Shown here: positions 7,963 through 17,389 of the stretch, one piece after another
Layout of the letters: the number at the start of each line of letters is the position of its first letter
How positions within the stretch are numbered: the first letter of the stretch is position 1
Assembly (NCBI RefSeq): GCF_024498135.1
Contig: NZ_JANHOH010000001.1
Location: 372,001 to 436,000, forward strand
Direction: 5' to 3'
From: Mucilaginibacter aquariorum
Lineage (GTDB): Bacteria; Bacteroidota; Bacteroidia; Sphingobacteriales; Sphingobacteriaceae
DNA length: 64,000 bases
Notes under the pieces: generated by a model
Told to the model about the DNA's origin: nothing
The model's input: only the letters and a program-made list of their open reading frames with translations
Databases searched by the model: none
Program-made: the position numbers and the translations under genes

Positions 7963-8733
7963 ATGGCATATAATTCTAAACCTCCACCACGCGAAAGCAA
8001 TCAGATGGTTTTTGGTATAAGAGCAGTGATTGAAGCAATATTGGCAGGTAAAGAAATTGAGGCTTTATACATGCAACGCGGTCTTGGTGGTGGCCTGCTT
8101 AACGAGCTTAAAGAAGTACTTAATGAATACCATATAGTTGGACAGCAGGTGCCGGTTGAAAAGCTGAACCGCATTACCATGAAAAACCATCAGGGTGTTA
8201 TCGCATTTATATCACCTATCATCTATCAAAAAATAGAAAACATAATACCCGAAGTTTTTGAAAATGGCGAGGTGCCCCTGATATTGGTGCTGGATAGCAT
8301 TACCGATGTACGTAACATGGGGGCCATTGCTCGTACGGCTGAATGCGCCGGTGTGCATGCTATTGTTATCCCGGCTAAAGGATCAGCACAGATAAACCCG
8401 GATGCGATCAAGACATCGGCAGGGGCATTGTATAAGATCCCGGTTTGCCGCCACGATAACTTTATGCAAACTGTAAAGTTTTTGCAGGAATCGGGCTTGC
8501 AACTGGTTTGCTGTACCGAAAAAACAAATGATTATATCTATACACCAGATTATACCGCTCCAACGGCTATCATCATGGGTTCGGAAGAAGATGGTATCCG
8601 TAACGAGATCATTCGTATATCCGATTACCTGGCCAAGATCCCTATGTTTGGCGAGATAGAATCGCTTAATGTATCGGTATCAACAGGTGTGATCCTTTAC
8701 GAAGCCATCAGGCAACGACAAGCCACAATTTAG
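7963..8733 (+). CDS. rlmB: 23S rRNA 2'-O-methyltransferase (TrmH/RlmB family)
   Basis: A 256-residue SPOUT methyltransferase. The N-terminal substrate-binding domain (about 10-85; MVFGIRAVIEAI) is followed by the knotted SpoU domain with NMGAIARTAECAG, GSEEDGI and SLNVSVSTGVILYE, the three family motifs. RlmB methylates the ribose of G2251 in the 23S rRNA peptidyl-transferase centre; closely related TrmH-family members modify other sites. ATG 7963 is chosen because the promoter element lies just upstream and homologues start at this point. A terminator-bearing repeat follows. Confidence 0.88.
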   Translation: MAYNSKPPPRESNQMVFGIRAVIEAILAGKEIEALYMQRGLGGGLLNELKEVLNEYHIVGQQVPVEKLNRITMKNHQGVIAFISPIIYQKIENIIPEVFENGEVPLILVLDSITDVRNMGAIARTAECAGVHAIVIPAKGSAQINPDAIKTSAGALYKIPVCRHDNFMQTVKFLQESGLQLVCCTEKTNDYIYTPDYTAPTAIIMGSEEDGIRNEIIRISDYLAKIPMFGEIESLNVSVSTGVILYEAIRQRQATI

Positions 8734-8738
8734 AGTTA

Positions 8739-8838
8739 AGAATCAAGATATAAGACACAAGAAAGCCCGGTTAAAATATATTGGCCGGGCTTCTCTATTT
8801 TTGAGGTCTTGATTCTTGATTCTAAAAATCTTGATTCT
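8739..8838. repeat. Composite inverted repeat with embedded terminator
   Basis: Outer arms AGAATCAAGA (8739-8748) and TCTTGATTCT (8829-8838) enclose the hairpin AAGCCCGG/CCGGGCTT (8763-8770 with 8785-8792). Core and outer arms match the element at 6029-6094. It probably terminates rlmB and, in reverse, the guanylyltransferase gene. Confidence 0.8.
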
Positions 8839-8841
8839 CTT

Positions 8842-9927
8842 CTAAATGTATCTTGCCCCAAATTTATTTTTCACATCGGCAACAACCTGTTTAATGTTTT
8901 GCTCCTCGTCGCGGGGGCATATAAGCAGGGTATTGTTGGCTTCAACCACAATATAATCATGCAGGCCCTTTAGTATCACCAGCTTTTCGCCGGGCACATT
9001 TACCATGCAATTGCTGCTATCGTACATAATTACTTTTTCTGACGGGATAACCGCATTACCTACATAGTCTTTATCGGCTAACTGATAAATAGAGGCCCAG
9101 GTACCTAAATCGCTCCAGCCAAATTCAGATGGCAGCACGTAAACATTAGATGCTTTTTCCATAATGCCATAATCAATAGAAATATTGATACAGCGCTGGT
9201 AAACCTTGTGCACAAACTCTTTCTCGTCATCGGTATTATAAACGGAACGCGCCTCGGCAAATATCTCGTGCATTTCGGGCAGGTAGTGATTAAACGAATC
9301 AACAATAGCTTTGGCAGACCATACAAAAATACCCGCGTTCCACAAAAAATCACCGCTTTGAATAAATGTTTTGGCTATATCAACAGTAGGTTTTTCAGTA
9401 AAGGTTTTTACCTTATGGAAATCCTCATTAAGCGTTTGATCTGTATATTGGATGTATCCGTAACCCGTATCAGGGCGGGATGGTTTAATGCCTAAAGTTA
9501 TCAGGCAATCATTCTTTGATGCGGTTTCTAAAGATTTTTCAATGGCGGCAATAAAAGCGGTTTCATCCAATATCAGGTGGTCTGAAGGGGCTACAACAAT
9601 TGCAGCATCGGGATTCATGCTTTCTATCTTAAAGCAACCGTAAGCCACACAAGGGGCGGTGTTACGCATAACAGGCTCGGTCAGTATTTGATCATTTGCC
9701 ATATCCGGTAGTTGTTTTTTTACCAGGCCGGTGTAATTTTCATTAGTAACAACGTATATATTTTCTTTCGGGCATACTTTCAGGAAGCGTTCGTAAGTGT
9801 TTTGTATGAGCGTTTTGCCGGTACCCAATATATCTATAAACTGTTTTGGGTGAGATGTTCTGCTGATTGGCCAAAAACGACTGCCGATTCCGCCAGCCAT
9901 GATGATGGCATAATAGTTTTTGTTCAT
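8842..9927 (-). CDS. manC: Mannose-1-phosphate guanylyltransferase
   Basis: A 361-residue nucleotidyltransferase with the N-terminal signature GGIGSRFWPISR (about residues 12-23) that binds GTP. Also visible are VVAPSDHLI (metal-binding Asp), FTEKP (about 176) and GIFVWSAKAI. It makes GDP-mannose from mannose-1-phosphate and GTP for surface polysaccharide and glycan synthesis. The cupin phosphomannose isomerase domain of long bifunctional ManC proteins is absent, consistent with the single-function short form. Its neighbours are unrelated. Confidence 0.88.
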   Translation of the reverse strand: MNKNYYAIIMAGGIGSRFWPISRTSHPKQFIDILGTGKTLIQNTYERFLKVCPKENIYVVTNENYTGLVKKQLPDMANDQILTEPVMRNTAPCVAYGCFKIESMNPDAAIVVAPSDHLILDETAFIAAIEKSLETASKNDCLITLGIKPSRPDTGYGYIQYTDQTLNEDFHKVKTFTEKPTVDIAKTFIQSGDFLWNAGIFVWSAKAIVDSFNHYLPEMHEIFAEARSVYNTDDEKEFVHKVYQRCINISIDYGIMEKASNVYVLPSEFGWSDLGTWASIYQLADKDYVGNAVIPSEKVIMYDSSNCMVNVPGEKLVILKGLHDYIVVEANNTLLICPRDEEQNIKQVVADVKNKFGARYI

Positions 9928-10166
9928 TGTATACGTTAAGAATTTTAATTTGGCAAATCCATGCTAAATATGTGCATTAATTTGTAAATCCAGCACTAAG
10001 TAAAACTAAATATTTCAATGTGAATTTTACTTTTTTTAAAAGCGATAAATAAACAAATTGTTTTTAATCAAATAATCATTTTAATATAAAATTTTTAACT
10101 AAACACAGCGTTTATTTATAAATTTTTGTTATTTTGATCCATAATTTCCAAACGCACAAGTAAATA

Positions 10167-12362
10167 ATGATAGAGACTAAAAAGTCGCTTTTTGATAACC
10201 TGCAAAATTTTTTCGGGTTTGATAACTTCAAAGGAGAACAAGAAGCGATTATAACTAATATTTTAGCAGGCAACGATACTTTTGTAATTATGCCTACCGG
10301 TGGCGGCAAATCCATGTGTTATCAGTTACCGGCATTAATGAGTGAGGGCACAGCGATTGTGATCTCCCCACTTATTGCTCTAATGAAAAATCAGGTTGAC
10401 CAGTTGAGGGCCTTCGGAGGTTCGGACAGCATAGCGCATTTTTTAAATTCATCACTAACTAAGGCTGATATATTAAGGGTTAAAGACGATGTACTAAGCG
10501 GCAAAACAAAGTTGCTGTATGTTGCGCCCGAATCATTAACCAAACAGGAGAATGTTGATTTTTTAAGACTTAATCAAGTGTCATTCGTGGCCGTTGATGA
10601 GGCCCACTGTATTTCGGAATGGGGACATGATTTCCGCCCGGAATATCGCAAGATACGCCAGGTTATAAGCAATATAGGCGATGATATCCCAATTATTGCC
10701 CTTACCGCTACCGCAACACCAAAAGTACAGCAGGATATTCAAAAAAACCTGCAAATGAATAATGCAACGGTTTATAAATCATCTTTTAACCGCAATAACC
10801 TGTTTTACGAGGTTAGGGCAAAGCGTAATGCTATAAAAGAGATAGTTAAGTTCGTAAAGCAAAATCAGGGTAAATCGGGCATTATTTACTGCCTTAGCCG
10901 TAAAAAGGTAGAGGAAGTAGCCGAGGCGTTAAACCTTAACGGTGTAAAAGCACTACCATACCACGCTGGTTTAGACCCCAAAGTACGTGCTGACACGCAG
11001 GACAAGTTCCTGATGGAGGATGTAGACGTAATTGTGGCTACTATAGCCTTTGGTATGGGTATAGATAAACCCGATGTTAGGTACGTTATACACCACGATA
11101 TGCCTAAAAGCATGGAAGGTTACTACCAGGAAACCGGGCGTGCCGGGCGTGATGGTGGTGAAGGTGTATGCGTTGCATTTTACTCGGGTAAGGATATTGA
11201 TAAACTGCAAAAGTTTATGAAGGATAAGCCCGTTGCCGAACGGGAAATAGGTACGCAGATACTGAAAGAGGTTATTGATTATGCTGAATCATCTGTTTGC
11301 CGCCGTAAACAATTGCTGCACTATTTTGGAGAGAATTTTAACGAGGCGGGTTGCAACAACATGTGCGACAACTGCTGCGGACATAAAGTTCATTTCGATG
11401 GTGAAGAACACTTGCACAGGGCATTGAGCCTGATTAAACAAATAGGCGAAAAATTCGACGACTGCCACATCATCAATATTTTGATGGGTAAAGATGATGC
11501 CCAGGTAAAAAACTACGAACACGATAAGCTTGATTACTTTGGATCGGGCATTGAGCAGGGCGAGAACCTCTGGAACTCGTTAATGCGTCAGGCATTGCTA
11601 AATAACTTCCTGTCAAAAGATATTGACCAATACGGCTTACTACATTTAACAAAAACCGGTAACGCGTTTATAGATAATCCTTACAGTATCCGCTTTTTGT
11701 TAAACCAGGAGATGGGCCCTACTGATGAGGATGAAGCTGAAGACGGACCTAAACAGGGCGGTGGCGCTTTAGATACGGAGCTGCTGCAGATGCTTAAAGA
11801 CCTGCGCAAGAAGCTGGCTAAACAAAAAGGCTTGCCTCCGTTTGTTATCTTCCAGGATCCATCGTTAGAGGAGATGTGTACGCATTATCCTATCAATACC
11901 GAAGAGCTGAAACAAATATCGGGTGTGGGAGCGGGTAAGGCGTTAAAGTTTGGTGCCCCGTTTATTGATCTGATAAGCAAATACGTAGAAGACAATGATA
12001 TTGACCGCCCGGTTGATATGGTAATAAAAAGTGCTGCAAATAAATCGGCATTAAAAGTTTTCATTATACAGAATATCGATCGTCATTTAAATTTAGATGA
12101 TATAGCAGCTTCGAAAGGCCTCACCTACGAAGAAATACTAAAAGAGGTTGAAACTATTGTAAACTCGGGCACAAAGCTTAACCTTAACTATTACATCGAC
12201 GAGATGATTGATGAGGACAAGCAGGAAGAGGTTTACGACTACTTTAAATCGGCCGAGGTTGATTCTATTGATGATGCTTTAAATGAACTTGGTTCTGATG
12301 ATTATACCCGCGAAGAGGTGCAGTTAATGCGCATCAAATTCCTGTCGGAAGTGGGAAATTAA
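10167..12362 (+). CDS. recQ: ATP-dependent DNA helicase RecQ
   Basis: A 731-residue superfamily 2 helicase. The order is Walker A MPTGGGKSMCY (about 48-58), DEAH box VDEAHCISEWGHDF (about 145), SAT-like LTATATP, helicase C motifs (GMGIDKPDVRYV; QETGRAGRDG), an RQC zinc site (CRRKQLL, then CNNMCDNCC), and an HRDC domain near 545-620. Beyond HRDC is a further helical region of about 110 residues. RecQ unwinds DNA 3'-5' in recombination and fork repair. It is divergent from the guanylyltransferase gene across an AT-rich 239-bp gap. Confidence 0.95.
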   Translation: MIETKKSLFDNLQNFFGFDNFKGEQEAIITNILAGNDTFVIMPTGGGKSMCYQLPALMSEGTAIVISPLIALMKNQVDQLRAFGGSDSIAHFLNSSLTKADILRVKDDVLSGKTKLLYVAPESLTKQENVDFLRLNQVSFVAVDEAHCISEWGHDFRPEYRKIRQVISNIGDDIPIIALTATATPKVQQDIQKNLQMNNATVYKSSFNRNNLFYEVRAKRNAIKEIVKFVKQNQGKSGIIYCLSRKKVEEVAEALNLNGVKALPYHAGLDPKVRADTQDKFLMEDVDVIVATIAFGMGIDKPDVRYVIHHDMPKSMEGYYQETGRAGRDGGEGVCVAFYSGKDIDKLQKFMKDKPVAEREIGTQILKEVIDYAESSVCRRKQLLHYFGENFNEAGCNNMCDNCCGHKVHFDGEEHLHRALSLIKQIGEKFDDCHIINILMGKDDAQVKNYEHDKLDYFGSGIEQGENLWNSLMRQALLNNFLSKDIDQYGLLHLTKTGNAFIDNPYSIRFLLNQEMGPTDEDEAEDGPKQGGGALDTELLQMLKDLRKKLAKQKGLPPFVIFQDPSLEEMCTHYPINTEELKQISGVGAGKALKFGAPFIDLISKYVEDNDIDRPVDMVIKSAANKSALKVFIIQNIDRHLNLDDIAASKGLTYEEILKEVETIVNSGTKLNLNYYIDEMIDEDKQEEVYDYFKSAEVDSIDDALNELGSDDYTREEVQLMRIKFLSEVGN

Positions 12363-12378
12363 ATCTTTGAGGTTTTTT

Positions 12379-12481
12379 ACCACAGAGTACATAAAGAGAA
12401 AAACCCAAAGGTCACAGAGATTTAATTCTTTGTGACCTTTGTGGTTTTACTGGATTTGCAAATCTCAGTGTTCTCTGTGGT
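12379..12481. repeat. Imperfect palindromic intergenic repeat
   Basis: Outer arms ACCACAGAG (12379-12387) and CTCTGTGGT (12473-12481) enclose inner arms AAAGGTCACA (12407-12416) and TGTGACCTTT (12431-12440). It lies between convergent recQ and the OmpA-family gene and may end both transcripts. The CACAGAG motif is typical of dispersed bacterial palindromes. Confidence 0.75.
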
Positions 12482-12490
12482 TAAATTCAA

Positions 12491-14395
12491 CTATTTCGCT
12501 ATTATCATAAACTCTGTCCGACGGTTTAAAGCGCGGTTATCATCTGTTGTATTTGGGGCTATGGGTTGTGCTTCGCCATATCCTTTATAAACCAATCTTG
12601 TTGCTACAATACCATTAGCAGATAGGTATTGATAAACCGAATTTGCCCGTTTCTCGGATAGCACAACATTAGTTTCATTATTACCTACATCATCTGTAAA
12701 GCCGGATATCTCTATTTTAACGGTTGGGTTAAGCTGTAAAAATTCCACCAGCTTTTGTAGTTCGGCTTTTGATTCGGCTTTCAATTCAAACTTATTAGTG
12801 TCGAAGAAGATATTCTTCAATATTACCTTATTGCCCACCTCAATTGGTGATAACAATACTGTGAGGTTAAACGCCTTTTTATCTTTAAGACCAATCAGCG
12901 AGAAATTGTCAGAATAGAACAAATATCCGGTTCGGGATATGTTTAAGCCATAATTTTTACCTGCGCTTAATGTTGCCAGAAACTCCCCGGCATCTTCCGA
13001 ACTATAATCCTGAAAAACCGGAATATTCTTTTGCAGGTCGATGATCTCTATAGCGGCCTCTAAAGGCGCTTTGGTCTTTTTATCTGCTACGGTACCCTTT
13101 ACGTATGTTACGATGTTAGGCCGCAAGTTAGGGGGTAACTCGAAGGTGTAGATATCATATCCGCCATAGCCTTTTAAGTTATTCGATGAAAAGAAGGCGT
13201 AAGAGCCGTTTGCGGTTAGCGTTAATCCATTCTCGTCTCCGCTTGAGTTAATAGGGTAGCCCAGGTTTTCGGGTTTTTGCCATTTACCATCCTTACTTAA
13301 CCGGCTCACAAAAAGATCTTTATTACCCATTCCCGGCCAGCCGTTACTACAAAAGTAAAAGGTACTGTCATCAGGGTGAATGAAGGGAGATTGCTCGTCA
13401 TAAGCGGTATTAATTTCCGGCCCCATGTTTTCAGGGTTACTCCAGCCTTTGTCCGTCAGGTTAGATTTCCAGATGTCGTATCCGCCGTATCCACCTTTAC
13501 GATTGCTCACAAAATAAAGCGTGCGCCCATCTGCACTGATAGAAGGTTGTGCTTCCCAGCCAGAAGTATTTATGGGGGAGCTTAGGCTGAATGGTTTGGC
13601 CCAGTCATCGCCCTTTTTTTGTGCGATATAAATATCACATCTACCCAAACCATCGGGCCGATTACAGCCGGTGAAGAACAAATACTTACCATCTTGCGAT
13701 ATAGATTGTGCACCCTCGTTATAAGCCGATGTATTTATGATATTGCTCAGGTATTGAGCGCTTTGCCATTGGTTATTTAACTTGTTGCTTTTATAAAAAT
13801 CTTCGTTATTATCTATCTTTCGGGTAAAAATCAATGTGCTTTCATCAGCAGTAGCAACAGGTAGATATTCATCTGCAGCAGTATTAATTTCGGCCCCCAT
13901 ATTAACAGGCACAAAAGCTACGGGGTGGGTTAAAGCTTGTATGCTAAACTTGCAATCGGCTATTAATTTTTGAGCATAGGCTGTATTTTGCGCGGTAATA
14001 TTTGGATAGGTCAGATATTTTTCCAGGTGATGTAAAGCAGGGTCGTATTGGGCGCTGGTTATCTCACAATCACCAATTTTTAAATAAACAGATCGGTTGT
14101 ATTCAGGGTCTAACTCAATAACTTTTAGGAAGTGTGTAATGGCTGGTTTGTAAATATGCCTCATCCTTAGCACATCTGCTAATTGTGCGTGCGCTTCAAT
14201 AAATTTAGGATCTGCCTTAACAGCTTGTTCCAGTTGGGTAATGGCCTCGTCATATAAGCGATCATCAAGGCTTTGGTTAGCCCGCGCATAATATTTAATA
14301 GCTTCCTGGTCTGTAGTTGAATAACGCTTTTGCTGGGCAAACACACTTACAGATAATAGCAACAAGAAAATAAACAGAAAATAGGTTTTGCGCAT
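12491..14395 (-). CDS. PorE-like OmpA family protein (TPR, PD40, regulatory domain, OmpA)
   Basis: A 634-residue cell-envelope protein. A signal peptide (ends SVFAQQ, about 21) is followed by TPRs (about 30-140), a WD40-like PD40 propeller (about 170-420, repeated YFVSNRKGGYGGYD-type blades), a carboxypeptidase-regulatory-like domain (about 430-510), and a C-terminal OmpA peptidoglycan-binding domain (ISGFTDDVGNNETNVVLSEK and NRALNRRTEF). This is the domain order of PorE, a peptidoglycan-anchored periplasmic component linked to type IX secretion. Bacteroidota carry several paralogues, so a T9SS role is inference. No other por/spr gene is nearby. Confidence 0.8.
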   Translation of the reverse strand: MRKTYFLFIFLLLLSVSVFAQQKRYSTTDQEAIKYYARANQSLDDRLYDEAITQLEQAVKADPKFIEAHAQLADVLRMRHIYKPAITHFLKVIELDPEYNRSVYLKIGDCEITSAQYDPALHHLEKYLTYPNITAQNTAYAQKLIADCKFSIQALTHPVAFVPVNMGAEINTAADEYLPVATADESTLIFTRKIDNNEDFYKSNKLNNQWQSAQYLSNIINTSAYNEGAQSISQDGKYLFFTGCNRPDGLGRCDIYIAQKKGDDWAKPFSLSSPINTSGWEAQPSISADGRTLYFVSNRKGGYGGYDIWKSNLTDKGWSNPENMGPEINTAYDEQSPFIHPDDSTFYFCSNGWPGMGNKDLFVSRLSKDGKWQKPENLGYPINSSGDENGLTLTANGSYAFFSSNNLKGYGGYDIYTFELPPNLRPNIVTYVKGTVADKKTKAPLEAAIEIIDLQKNIPVFQDYSSEDAGEFLATLSAGKNYGLNISRTGYLFYSDNFSLIGLKDKKAFNLTVLLSPIEVGNKVILKNIFFDTNKFELKAESKAELQKLVEFLQLNPTVKIEISGFTDDVGNNETNVVLSEKRANSVYQYLSANGIVATRLVYKGYGEAQPIAPNTTDDNRALNRRTEFMIIAK

Positions 14396-14434
14396 TAGTA
14401 ACTGATACGATAATCAATACACTAAGTTACAATA

Positions 14435-15058
14435 TTAAGGGATATTTAAGTACTTGTGGGTTTGCAATGATATTTCCCATTGTGGATTAGCCATTACATA
14501 ATCTACAATAAGCGGGGTCATTTCCGCGTGTTTAGACCATTCGGGTTGTAGGTACAGTTTGCAATCGGGGCCAACCAGCTTAGCATGATGCTCTGCAAAA
14601 GCAAAATCAGATTTATTAAAAACGATAACCTTTAGCTCGTTAGCCTTGTCGGCCACCATTTGGGTTGGTGCTTTAAACTTTTTAGGCGATAAACAGATCC
14701 AGTCCCAATTACCCGAAAGGGGATAAGCACCCGATGTTTCAATAAAGGTTTTAATGCCTTTTTGCTGCAGGTTTTGGGTAAGATAATCAAGGTTATATAT
14801 CAACGGTTCGCCGCCGGTAACTACTACGGCTTTTGATGGAAACTTTGTAGCATTTTCTACAATGGTATCGGCAGCAGTAAGCGGGTGCAGCTCGGCATCC
14901 CAGCTCTCTTTAACATCGCACCAGTGGCAACCCACATCGCAGCCGCCAAGGCGGATAAAATAGGCAGCCTTGCCGGTATTGTATCCCTCTCCCTGTATCG
15001 TATAAAACTCTTCCATTAAAGGAAGTAATGTGCCGTCTTCCGGAACCTGGTGTGCCAT
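14435..15058 (-). CDS. queE: 7-carboxy-7-deazaguanine synthase
   Basis: A 207-residue radical-SAM enzyme. CDVGCHWC (about residues 39-46) is the CxxxCxxC iron-sulfur motif; EEFYTIQGEGYNTGKAAYFI precedes it and TGGEPL follows, as in QueE. It converts 6-carboxy-tetrahydropterin to CDG in queuosine (7-deazaguanine) biosynthesis. A TTG at 15070 would add four residues but falls inside the -7 promoter element, so ATG 15058 is chosen. No other queuosine genes are adjacent. Confidence 0.9.
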   Translation of the reverse strand: MAHQVPEDGTLLPLMEEFYTIQGEGYNTGKAAYFIRLGGCDVGCHWCDVKESWDAELHPLTAADTIVENATKFPSKAVVVTGGEPLIYNLDYLTQNLQQKGIKTFIETSGAYPLSGNWDWICLSPKKFKAPTQMVADKANELKVIVFNKSDFAFAEHHAKLVGPDCKLYLQPEWSKHAEMTPLIVDYVMANPQWEISLQTHKYLNIP

Positions 15059-15067
15059 AATAGGGCG

Positions 15068-15075
15068 CAAAGGTA
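15068..15075 (-). promoter_or_regulatory. -7 promoter element for queE
   Basis: Minus-strand TACCTTTG is an exact TAnnTTTG match ending 10 bases before ATG 15058, implying a very short 5' leader. Confidence 0.5.
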
Positions 15076-15210
15076 CGGTTTTGAGCGCAAAGGATAAAGG
15101 TAAATGAAGAAACGCTTGTATGAAGAAGCAAAATTGACATTATAACAATAAAATCATTTAACTTTTTAACTTTCAGCATTTTTAACTATTATTACTTGAA
15201 ATTTCGCCGC

Positions 15211-15960
15211 ATGAAGAAAATATACTTATCGGTAATATTTTTAGCGCTATTGTGCTTTAGCTCATGCGTAGATATTGAGGAACGTTACGATTTTAAGCAA
15301 GATGGCGCCTGCAATGTGGTTTATGGCTTTGACATGAGCAAGGCAGTATCCGTACTCATGAACCTGATGACCGACTCGGTACGCGAAACCCCACAATTTG
15401 GTATGGTTAAAGATACCACCCTTAACTTTTATAGCGCCCTGCCCGATAGTATCTCCCAAAAAATGAATGCCGAAGAAATGAAAATGGCGCAGGGGAGTGA
15501 TCTGGCTATTAAAATGGACTTGAAAAAGAACATTATGAAGGTAAGTATTAAGCACGAGGCTAAAAATGCTACCGACCTGCAATATTATCTGCAGCACCTT
15601 AGCAGCATATCTATGAATAGCCAGCTAAACAACGTCACTAAAAGATCCTTTGATACACAACCTTTAATAACCGGGCAAAGCTATTACACTTACGAAATAA
15701 CCGACCATAAGTTTTACCGCATAATTGATAAAGTTAAATTCAATGCCTTTTTGAAAAAGGCGGGTTCTAAATTTGCAATGGCAAAGGCTATGCTGATTGA
15801 TATGCCCTATAAAGTGATATTGAATTTTGCAAAACCGGTTAAGAAGATCAATAATTCTAAAGCTGTATTATCTGCCGATAGGAGAAGGGTCACGCTGGTA
15901 ACCACCATGGACGAGGTGATGAAAAACCCTGCTTTAATGAACCTTAAGATAGATTTTTAG
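15211..15960 (+). CDS. Predicted lipoprotein of unknown function
   Basis: A 249-residue protein with a type II signal peptide: MKKIYLSVIFLALLCFSSC, with the lipobox cysteine at residue 19, then VDIEERYDFKQDGAC. The rest is soluble and mixed alpha/beta with no motif I recognise. ATG 15211 directly precedes the signal sequence; a TTG at 15196 in the same frame is less likely. The stop lies six bases before the Rieske gene, so the two are probably co-transcribed. Confidence 0.75.
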   Translation: MKKIYLSVIFLALLCFSSCVDIEERYDFKQDGACNVVYGFDMSKAVSVLMNLMTDSVRETPQFGMVKDTTLNFYSALPDSISQKMNAEEMKMAQGSDLAIKMDLKKNIMKVSIKHEAKNATDLQYYLQHLSSISMNSQLNNVTKRSFDTQPLITGQSYYTYEITDHKFYRIIDKVKFNAFLKKAGSKFAMAKAMLIDMPYKVILNFAKPVKKINNSKAVLSADRRRVTLVTTMDEVMKNPALMNLKIDF

Positions 15961-15966
15961 TCCTTA

Positions 15967-16299
15967 ATGAAATGGTATCCTATACCCGGTATTGAACTAA
16001 CCGGTAAGCCATTTATTCGAAAAGTTAAGGTAAGTGGTAAAGGCATCATCGTCATTGGTTATGAGGATAAGCTTTATGCCCTGGGTTCTACCTGCCCGCA
16101 TGCCGGCGCCGAATTAAGTGGCGGCTGGTGTAAAGAGGGCAAGATCATTTGCCCTTTTCACAGGTATTCTTACGATCTGCAAACAGGCAAAGGCAGCCCC
16201 GGCCAAAACGATTACGTAGATAGCTATCCCGTTGAAATAAGGGAAGGCGAGGTGTACGTTGGAATTGAAACTTTTTGGGATAGAGTGTTAAGCAGATAA
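15967..16299 (+). CDS. Rieske [2Fe-2S] domain protein
   Basis: A 110-residue single-domain Rieske protein. The cluster ligands are visible as CPH (about residue 39, C-x-H) and CPFH (about 57, C-x2-H). It resembles NirD/ferredoxin-type Rieske proteins that transfer electrons in the cytoplasm. No signal peptide is present. The partner oxygenase or reductase is not in the neighbourhood; only the upstream lipoprotein gene is linked. Confidence 0.85.
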   Translation: MKWYPIPGIELTGKPFIRKVKVSGKGIIVIGYEDKLYALGSTCPHAGAELSGGWCKEGKIICPFHRYSYDLQTGKGSPGQNDYVDSYPVEIREGEVYVGIETFWDRVLSR

Positions 16300-16319
16300 A
16301 AGCGCTGGGTATGTGCGAT

Positions 16320-16400
16320 TCCTTCCCCCGGGAAGGAGGAGGAAGGGGTTAATAAATTGTAAAGCGTTTAACCCCTCCCTAACCCTCCCGTGGGGAGGGA
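16320..16400. repeat. C/G-rich palindromic intergenic repeat
   Basis: Left arm at about 16320-16351 (TCCTTCCCC...GGAAGGGGTTAA) pairs imperfectly with right arm at about 16368-16400 (TTAACCCCTCCC...GGGGAGGGA). It separates the convergent Rieske and folD genes, and its C/G-rich arms stand out from the AT-rich surroundings. Confidence 0.75.
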
Positions 16401-16417
16401 ATTAAGGAGAATAATAA

Positions 16418-17299
16418 TTATTCGTAAACCTCTTTATTAGCCGATGATAGCGTGTTTTTTAACAAACCGATAATGGTCATTAAACCTACGCCGCCCGGTA
16501 CCGGGGTTATCCACGACGCTTTAGGTGCAACACCTTCAAAATCAACATCGCCATATAGTTTGTAGCCCGATTTGGTAACCGTTGATGTTTCGCGGTTCAT
16601 GCCTACGTCAATTACTACAACACCGTCCTTCACCATATCGGCGGTGATAAAGTTCTTTTTACCAATAGCTACGATAAGGATATCAGCATCAAGTGTGAAT
16701 TTTTTAATATCAGGTGTGCGGCTGTGGCAAATGGTAACAGTACAGTTACCCGGATAAGTATTGCGCGCCATTAATATGCTCATAGGTGAGCCCACAATAT
16801 TGCTACGACCAACAACTACACAATGCTTGCCTGAGGTTTCAACGCCGTACTCTTTTAGCATTAAAGTAATGCCATAAGGAGTAGCTGGTATAAACGACGG
16901 TAAATTACGCTGCATGCGGCCCAAATTAACCGGATGGAAGCCATCAACATCCTTGCGGTGATCAATACGTTCAGTTACCTTCTCCGGATCGATATGTTTT
17001 GGCAGGGGAAGTTGTACTATGATACCGTCGATATCCTCATCGGCATTTAGTTCAGCAACTTTGGCAAGCAGTTCTTCTTCCGTAACATCATCTTCGTAAC
17101 GTACTAAAGTAGATTTAAAACCTACCTTTTCGCAGTTTTTCATTTTACTGGCAACATAGGTTTCGCTGCCGCCATCGTGGCCAACTAAAACGGCTACCAA
17201 ATGTGGTTTGCGACCTGTGCGCTCCAAAATTTTAGCTGCTTCTTCAGCTATTTCAACCTTAAGTTTTTCTGATACGTATTTTCCGTCGAGTAACTGCAT
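16418..17299 (-). CDS. folD: Methylenetetrahydrofolate dehydrogenase/cyclohydrolase
   Basis: A 293-residue bifunctional enzyme that interconverts 5,10-methylene-, methenyl- and 10-formyl-tetrahydrofolate using NADP. Visible motifs are the catalytic region [14 protein letters not shown] (about 50-63, with the Lys), [31 protein letters not shown] (nucleotide binding) and the C-terminal [21 protein letters not shown] 17299 starts [14 protein letters not shown] as in homologues. The open frame upstream of it is repeat sequence. Confidence 0.95.
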   Translation of the reverse strand: MQLLDGKYVSEKLKVEIAEEAAKILERTGRKPHLVAVLVGHDGGSETYVASKMKNCEKVGFKSTLVRYEDDVTEEELLAKVAELNADEDIDGIIVQLPLPKHIDPEKVTERIDHRKDVDGFHPVNLGRMQRNLPSFIPATPYGITLMLKEYGVETSGKHCVVVGRSNIVGSPMSILMARNTYPGNCTVTICHSRTPDIKKFTLDADILIVAIGKKNFITADMVKDGVVVIDVGMNRETSTVTKSGYKLYGDVDFEGVAPKASWITPVPGGVGLMTIIGLLKNTLSSANKEVYE

Positions 17300-17302
17300 A
17301 AT

Positions 17303-17386
17303 AGATATGAGATATGAGACTTGAGATATGAGATAGAAATTATTCGACTGCCGTCTCAAATCTCATATCTAACATCTCAAATCTAA
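17303..17386. repeat. GATATGAGA-type inverted repeat
   Basis: Tandem GAGATATGAGA-like units (17303-17335) face complementary TCTCATATCT/CATCTCAAATCTA units (17353-17386) across a short spacer, making a long imperfect hairpin between lepA and folD. It creates a spurious N-terminal extension on the folD frame. Confidence 0.75.
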
Positions 17387-17389
17387 AGA

